NCBI GenBank assembly: GCA_050013835.1
Contig: JBEKEM010000006.1
Coordinates: 62,001 to 126,000 of the forward strand
Direction of reading: 5' to 3'
From: Bog-793 sp050013835
GTDB lineage: Bacteria; Actinomycetota; Acidimicrobiia; Acidimicrobiales; Bog-793
DNA length: 64,000 nucleotides
A program made the translations under genes and the position numbers. Shown here in pieces: positions 59,576 to 64,000 of the stretch; within the stretch, counting starts at the first letter, position 1; every line of letters starts with the position of its first letter. The notes beneath the pieces were generated by a model. It was not told the origin of the DNA. It saw only the letters and a program-made list of their open reading frames with translations, and ran no database searches.

Positions 59576-60687
59576 GGATCGCACTCGTCTCGGCCTACGA
59601 CCTCGCCGTCCCCGGCGGCGTGCAGGGTCAGGTGCTCGGGCTCGCCCGGGCCCTGCGGGCCGCCGGCCACGACGTCGTGATCCTCGCCCCTGGCCAGGCC
59701 GGGGCAGTCCCCGACGTCATCGGTCTCGGACGCACGTGCCTCGTGCCGGCGAACGGCTCGCGAGCCCCCGTGGCGCCGACCCCGGCGGCGATGCGCAGAA
59801 CTCGGCGAGCGATCCGGGCGGCGGCACCCGACGTCGTCCACGTCCACGAGCCGCTCGTCCCCGGGCCGGCGCTCGCCGCGGCCTACCGCACCCGCGTCCC
59901 GGTGATCGGGACCTTCCATCGCGCCCGGGCGAGCCTCGCCTACGTCGTCTGGGGGCACGCCCTGCGCCGGTTGGTCCTGGCGCTCGACGACCGGGTCGCC
60001 GTCGCCGAGGTCGCGGCAGCGACACTGCACGTCGCCGCCGGTCCCTGCCAGGTCGCCATCCTCGGCAACGCGGTCGACACGGCGCGCTTCGCCGCCGCGG
60101 CACCCGCCGCGCGCACGGCCCCGACCGTGCTCTTCGTCGGGCGCGTCGAGTACCGCAAGGGCCTCGCCGTCGCCCTCGAGGCTTTCGCCGGGCTCGCAGG
60201 CGACATCTCCCTACGGATCGTCGGCGACGGCCCTGAAGCGGCCACGCTGCGGCGGCGCTTCGGCGGCGACCCCCGGATCGAGTGGCTCGGCGCCGTCGGC
60301 GACGACGAGCTCGCCACCGAGCTTGCCGCGGCGGACGTGCTCGTCGCGCCCTCCCTCGGCGGGGAGTCTTTCGGTGTCGTGCTCCTCGAAGCGATGGCGG
60401 CCGGCGCGGCGGTCATCGCCTCCGACATCCCCGGCTACCGTCTCGTCGCCCAAGGCGCCGCCGATCTCGTCCCGCCGGGGGATGCCGCGGCACTCCGCCG
60501 CCAGCTAGTCCGGCTGCTCGGCGACCCCGAGGAGAGGGAACGCCTCGTCATCGCCGGGAAGGTCGTCGCCGCCCGCCACTCCTTTGGCGAGCTCGCCGCG
60601 GCGTACGCGCGGCGCTACGCGGCGGTCGTCACCGCGGCCAGCGAGTGCCGCGACGGGTCCGCCGACCCGAAATCCCGGGGGCGGTGA
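59572..60687 (+). CDS. pimA: Phosphatidylinositol mannosyltransferase (GT4)
   Basis: This 371-residue glycosyltransferase is predicted to transfer the first mannose from GDP-mannose to phosphatidylinositol at the inner membrane face. The GT4 fold shows VSAYDLAVPGGVQGQV (glycine-rich N-terminus, as in PimA), VVHVHEPLVP, FVGRVEYRKGLAVALEAF, and the donor-site GGESFGVVLLEAMAAG with the E-x7-E pattern. The GTG overlaps the patB stop. Order and motifs match mycobacterial pimA. Confidence 0.92.
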   Translation: MRIALVSAYDLAVPGGVQGQVLGLARALRAAGHDVVILAPGQAGAVPDVIGLGRTCLVPANGSRAPVAPTPAAMRRTRRAIRAAAPDVVHVHEPLVPGPALAAAYRTRVPVIGTFHRARASLAYVVWGHALRRLVLALDDRVAVAEVAAATLHVAAGPCQVAILGNAVDTARFAAAAPAARTAPTVLFVGRVEYRKGLAVALEAFAGLAGDISLRIVGDGPEAATLRRRFGGDPRIEWLGAVGDDELATELAAADVLVAPSLGGESFGVVLLEAMAAGAAVIASDIPGYRLVAQGAADLVPPGDAAALRRQLVRLLGDPEERERLVIAGKVVAARHSFGELAAAYARRYAAVVTAASECRDGSADPKSRGR

Positions 60688-60707
60688 GCCCGTACGATGG
60701 GGGCCTG

Positions 60708-61601
60708 ATGGCCCGCGCCAAGACCGATCCCCGACGTCGCATCCCTCCCGCCCGGCCGACAGGCGAGCGCGCCGCGCCGCGCCGACGCACCGCGGCCATC
60801 CCTCCGGAGAGCCCCTCGTTCGGCCATGCCCGTCGCAGTGCCCTCGCCGTGGCCGCCTCCGCCAAACCGCTCGTCCTCGTCCTCGCGGGCGCGGCACTCC
60901 TGGCATCCCGGGCCCTCGGGGCCACCGGTGTGGCGCTGGGCGTCGTGCTCGCGGCACTGGGGCTCCTCGTCCTCGCCGGCGACCTGCACTTCTCCTCCTG
61001 CCGGCGCCTGGTCCGGGAGATGCACCTCCGCCCTGCCGACCCGGAGCGCGACGCACGACTCGTGAACCTCACCGAGGGCCTCTGTTTCGGCTTCGGCCTG
61101 CCCGTGCCGGACGTCGCCGTCCTCGACGATGCAGCACCCAACACGCTCACGCTCGGGCGCGGCGACACCGCGACGCTCGTCGTCACGACGGGTTGCCTCG
61201 AGCTTCTCGACCGGATGCAGCTCGAGGCGGTGATCGCCCACGAACTCGCCCACCTGAAGCGGGGTGACACCGCCGCGGCGACCTGGGCGATGCGCGGCTT
61301 CGGCCTCGCCGCCGGGCTCAGCGCGGTCGGCGCCCGTTGGGCCGAGCGCGGCGTCGCCGCCGACCGCGAGTCCCTCGCCGACCTGGCGGCGATGCACATC
61401 ACGCGCTACCCGCCGGCACTCGCCGACGCGCTCGAGGCGTTGGGCGCGGCACCGACCGTGCGCCCCGCCTCGCTCACGCCCACCGTCGCCCGGCTAACGG
61501 CCTGGCAGTGGTGCGCGCCCTTCGCCCGCCACGCCCCGGACCCGACCCGGCCCGGAGAGCTCGACCTCGCGCTGCGGATCGCAGCGCTACGCGAACTGTG
61601 A
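60708..61601 (+). CDS. M48-family zinc metalloprotease-like membrane protein
   Basis: This 297-residue protein has a basic N-terminus, a hydrophobic pair of helices (about 45-85) and the zinc motif VIAHELAHLKRGD (HExxH, about 178-190). The remote Glu is in RESLADLAAMH. A basic, Pro-rich N-terminal tail is unconserved. It resembles HtpX/M48 peptidases. The start is uncertain: ATG at 60708 or GTG at 60684 overlapping the pimA stop. Its substrate is unknown; it follows the PIM genes directly. Confidence 0.8.
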   Translation: MARAKTDPRRRIPPARPTGERAAPRRRTAAIPPESPSFGHARRSALAVAASAKPLVLVLAGAALLASRALGATGVALGVVLAALGLLVLAGDLHFSSCRRLVREMHLRPADPERDARLVNLTEGLCFGFGLPVPDVAVLDDAAPNTLTLGRGDTATLVVTTGCLELLDRMQLEAVIAHELAHLKRGDTAAATWAMRGFGLAAGLSAVGARWAERGVAADRESLADLAAMHITRYPPALADALEALGAAPTVRPASLTPTVARLTAWQWCAPFARHAPDPTRPGELDLALRIAALREL

Positions 61602-61657
61602 CGACGCCCGGGTGCCGGGGGTTGGCCACGGCCCTCGTCCCGGAAAGGGAGTGACCG

Positions 61658-62410
61658 ATGTCGGGCCATTCGAAATGGGCAACGACCAAGCACCAGAAAG
61701 GCGCCAAGGACAAGGCGCGCGGCAAGCTCTTCGCCAAGCTGATCCGCCAGGTCGAGGTCGCCGCCCGTGAAGGCGGCGGTGACCTCGCCGCCAACGCCAA
61801 CCTGCGGACGATGTACCAGAAGGCCCGCGACGCCTCGGTGCCGGCCGACACCATCGACCGCGCGATCAAGCGGGGGACCGGCGAACTCGAGGGCGTCCGC
61901 TACGAGTTCGTCTCCTACGAGGGCTACGCCCCCTCCGGCGTGGCCGTCATCGTCGAGTGCCTGACGGACAACCGCAACCGGACTGGGGCGGAGGTGCGCG
62001 CCGTGTTCTCGCGCAACGGGGGCTCGATGGCGGAGCCGGGGGCGGTCGCCTGGCAGTTCGAACGCCGGGGGATCGTCACGATCCCGCGCGCGACCGACGA
62101 GGACACGATCATGGCGGTCGCCCTCGATGCCGGGGCGCAGGACCTGCGCGACGACGGATCGGTGTGGACCCTCGTCTGCGAGCCGACCGAGCTCCACGTG
62201 CTGCAGACCGCCCTCGAGAGGGCCGGGATCCCGATCGACTCGGCCGAGTCGCCGTGGGAGGCCACGACCACGGTCGAGGTCACCGAGGCGGCGGGGGCTC
62301 GCAAGGTGCTCCACCTGCTCGAGCTACTCGAGGACCACGACGACGTGCAGCTCGTCGCCGCCAACTTCGACATCCCCGACGAGATCCTCGAATCCCTCGA
62401 GGAGGACTGA
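61658..62410 (+). CDS. yebC: YebC/PmpR-family transcriptional/translational regulator
   Basis: This 250-residue protein opens with MSGHSKWATTKHQKGAKDKARGKLFAKLI, the invariant YebC N-terminus, followed by the three-domain fold (RTMYQKARDASVP, VECLTDNRNRTGAEVR, and an acidic C-terminus). Members bind DNA or help ribosomes through proline-rich stretches. A GGAAAGGGAG site precedes the ATG. It lies upstream of ruvC, a common order, though a minus-strand gene intervenes here. Confidence 0.95.
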   Translation: MSGHSKWATTKHQKGAKDKARGKLFAKLIRQVEVAAREGGGDLAANANLRTMYQKARDASVPADTIDRAIKRGTGELEGVRYEFVSYEGYAPSGVAVIVECLTDNRNRTGAEVRAVFSRNGGSMAEPGAVAWQFERRGIVTIPRATDEDTIMAVALDAGAQDLRDDGSVWTLVCEPTELHVLQTALERAGIPIDSAESPWEATTTVEVTEAAGARKVLHLLELLEDHDDVQLVAANFDIPDEILESLEED

Positions 62411-62468
62411 GCCCGCACATCCGCCGGTCCCCGGAGCCGGGCGGGGCTGGCCGCTTGGTGCGCTCCAC

Positions 62469-62972
62469 CTATGCCAGGTGCGCGTAGACGTAGCGCCCGA
62501 GCGCGAGGTCCCCGGTCGGCGGGACGTGGGCGTTCGAGTATGCCTCGGCCCAGTACGGGCCCTTGACGAAGTAGACGCTGGCAAAGACGTTCCCGGTCCG
62601 GGAGTCCCAGAGGAACGCGCCATGGCCGCCGATTCCGGCCGGGTGCGAGACGACGAGCCCCGGGACGCCCCCGAAACCGCCCGAGCCGTAGGCGGCGGGA
62701 GCGACCGTCACCGTCACATGGACTGAGCCGTGAGTGAACGAGCAGATATGGACGGTGAACCCGTCGACCCGCGAAATCTGTGGCACGGCATGGAGCGTGG
62801 ACGGCGCGACGCCGAGCGCCGGCGCGACAAGCGAGGCCGGGGCGAGCGTGCACGCGTTCGGGAGCGTCGCCGCGGCGGCCCCCGATGCTGCGACGAATTG
62901 CGAGCCCGTAGCACCGACGAGACCAAGTCCCAGGGCAACCACCAGGAAAAATCGAACGGATCCGCGCTGCAC
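62469..62972 (-). CDS. Secreted hypothetical protein
   Basis: This 167-residue protein has a signal peptide: a basic start (VQRGSVRFFLVV), hydrophobic ALGLGLVGATGSQF, and an Ala-rich cleavage region near residue 33. The mature part contains two cysteines, one near the start (LPNACTLAPASLV) and one in FTVHICSFT, typical of a disulfide-bonded exported domain. This pattern resembles DUF3558-like proteins, but no family can be assigned. The GTG at 62972 is chosen for a GGGGGG site just upstream. It is inserted, opposite in direction, between yebC and ruvC. Confidence 0.72.
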   Translation of the reverse strand: MQRGSVRFFLVVALGLGLVGATGSQFVAASGAAAATLPNACTLAPASLVAPALGVAPSTLHAVPQISRVDGFTVHICSFTHGSVHVTVTVAPAAYGSGGFGGVPGLVVSHPAGIGGHGAFLWDSRTGNVFASVYFVKGPYWAEAYSNAHVPPTGDLALGRYVYAHLA

Positions 62973-63127
62973 CTTGTCCCCCCCAGCGGTCGCCCGAGGT
63001 CCGCCCGACGGACGGCTCGATCCCGCTAGCAGCAGACTAGGGAGCGAGTTCGTCGGATCGCGCGGTCGGAACCGCCGCCCACCAAACATCCCCCGCGCCG
63101 CCGGGACCGCCAGATAGAATCGAACGC

Positions 63128-63658
63128 ATGTTTGTCCTGGGCATCGACCCCGGCTTGTCGCGCTGCGGCTTCGGCGGGGTCGCCGAGGAGCACGGCGAGC
63201 AGCGCGCCCTCGCCGCCGGCGTCATCACGAGCGACCCGGCGCTGCCGGTGCCGGCCCGCCTCGCCACCCTCCACGGCGAGCTCGACGCCCTCGTCAGCGA
63301 GCTCCGGCCGGACGTGGTCGCCGTCGAACGGGTCTTTTTCCAGACGAACGCCCGCACGGCAATGGCGGTGGGGCAGGCGAGCGGCGTCGCGCTGCTCGTC
63401 GCCGCCGAACACGGCTGTCGCGTCGTCGAGTACACCTCGAACGAGGTGAAGCTGGCGGTCGCCGGCTACGGCTCGGCGGAGAAGTCCCAGGTGCAGCAGA
63501 TGGTGATGCGGCTGTTGCGTCTCGCCGCCGTTCCCGACCCGCCCGACATCGCCGACGCCCTTGCTCTCGCGCTCTGCCACCTGGCCGCCCACCGGCACCG
63601 GGACCTTGTCGAGTCCCGTCCGGGCCAACAGCTCGCCCGCGGGGGGATGCGGCGGTGA
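63128..63658 (+). CDS. ruvC: Crossover junction endodeoxyribonuclease RuvC
   Basis: This 176-residue enzyme cuts Holliday junctions. It shows LGIDPGLSRCGFG with the first catalytic Asp (residue 6), VAVERVFFQTNARTAMAVGQASG with the second acidic residue, the YTSNEVKLAVAGYGSAEKSQVQQMV region, and the last acidic pair in PPDIADALALALCH. The stop overlaps the ruvA start (GTGA). Length is normal. Confidence 0.96.
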   Translation: MFVLGIDPGLSRCGFGGVAEEHGEQRALAAGVITSDPALPVPARLATLHGELDALVSELRPDVVAVERVFFQTNARTAMAVGQASGVALLVAAEHGCRVVEYTSNEVKLAVAGYGSAEKSQVQQMVMRLLRLAAVPDPPDIADALALALCHLAAHRHRDLVESRPGQQLARGGMRR

Positions 63659-64000
63659 TCGGCTCGCTGACGGGCAAGCTCGCCGAGATCGACCTCACCT
63701 CCGAATCGTCGGCGGCGATCGTCGTCGACGTCGGCGGCGTCGGCTACGAAGTCGTCGTCTCGGCGCGCCATGCCGCGCGGCTCGGACCGGTTGGCTCTCC
63801 GGCCGCGCTGTCCGTCTACACCCACGTGCGCGAAGGGGCGATCACGCTCTTCGGCTTCGCCGACCGGGTGGAACGGCGCATGTTCGAGCTCCTCATCGCC
63901 GCCCACGGGATCGGCCCCGCCCTCGCCCTCGCCATCCTCGGCGTCCACCCCCCGGACCAGCTCGCCCAGGCAGTCGCCAGCGGTGACGTCGACGCCCTGA
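63655..64000 (+). CDS. ruvA: Holliday junction branch-migration protein RuvA (partial, cut by window end)
   Basis: About the first 115 residues of RuvA are present: IGSLTGKLAEID, DVGGVGYEVVVS and the VREGAITLFGFADRVERRMFELLI segment, then the first helix-hairpin-helix (AAHGIGPALALAILG). It forms a tetramer on Holliday junctions and recruits RuvB. The start is GTG, overlapping ruvC. The frame runs off the window, so ruvB probably follows outside. Confidence 0.95.
   Translation, partial: MIGSLTGKLAEIDLTSESSAAIVVDVGGVGYEVVVSARHAARLGPVGSPAALSVYTHVREGAITLFGFADRVERRMFELLIAAHGIGPALALAILGVHPPDQLAQAVASGDVDAL

Noticed and set aside
1..64000. CRISPR array, prophage or toxin-antitoxin module
   Set aside because: No regularly spaced repeats, phage structural genes, integrase or paired small toxin and antitoxin genes were seen.

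Overview
This window comes from a high-GC actinobacterium. The evidence is nearly uniform GC-rich coding, frequent GTG starts, dense 4-bp stop/start overlaps, a mycobacterial-type phosphatidylinositol mannoside (PIM) gene block, an MshC-like cysteine ligase (mycothiol), F420-linked enzymes (an LLM oxidoreductase and a coenzyme F420:NADPH oxidoreductase) and an actinobacterial-type SOS box before recA. A deep-branching lineage such as Acidimicrobiia is my inference; the sequence alone does not prove it.

Layout. (1) 0.25-7.6 kb: surface polysaccharide genes. These are a GT39-like membrane protein, two GT2 glycosyltransferases, UDP-glucose dehydrogenase and a flippase-like membrane protein, with an IS3-type transposase remnant between the two gene sets. 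(2) 7.9-10.6 kb: 6-phosphogluconate dehydrogenase and phosphoglucose isomerase. (3) 10.7-23.4 kb: housekeeping genes, namely DUF4395, a UvrD-like helicase, an alpha/beta hydrolase, a membrane-anchored MurF-like ligase, Ddl, a PH-domain protein, RimO, PgsA, CinA, an F420-type oxidoreductase and RecA. (4) 23.7-26.4 kb: a DsbA-family protein, a GNAT acetyltransferase and a LysR regulator with a candidate operator. (5) 26.6-33.5 kb: a tightly coupled cluster encoding a small membrane protein, an SDR-HAD fusion, a zinc alcohol dehydrogenase, a LarA-like protein and a PlsC acyltransferase. This is the best candidate here for an uncharacterised pathway. (6) 33.6-39.2 kb: tRNA-Val(CAC), then hypF facing hypE-hypD-hypC and a second HypC-like gene, with no hydrogenase structural genes. 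(7) 40.0-42.2 kb: a DUF732-like lipoprotein and a TPP-riboswitch-controlled thiM-thiE pair. (8) 42.3-48.8 kb: MarR plus an ABC exporter, then riboflavin synthase coupled to an ABC importer with an NMT1/THI5-like binding protein. (9) 49.5-55.1 kb: an amidase-like protein missing a zinc ligand, an EF-G paralogue, a peroxiredoxin, the F420:NADPH oxidoreductase and the MshC-like ligase. (10) 55.2-64 kb: thrS-HIT-pgsA-patB-pimA, an M48 peptidase, yebC, and ruvC-ruvA. The last gene is cut by the window edge.

How the genes work together. UDP-glucose dehydrogenase, the glycosyltransferases and the flippase fit exopolysaccharide synthesis. The Mur-like ligase and Ddl are consecutive and belong to cell wall assembly. 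PgsA1, PatB and PimA carry out consecutive early PIM steps. HypC, HypD, HypE and HypF cover the Fe(CN)2CO branch of NiFe-hydrogenase maturation. RibE with its coupled transporter suggests flavin supply by both synthesis and uptake. Coordinates of starts were refined by overlaps, ribosome binding sites and family N-termini. No database search was possible, so family calls rest on motifs read directly from the translations.
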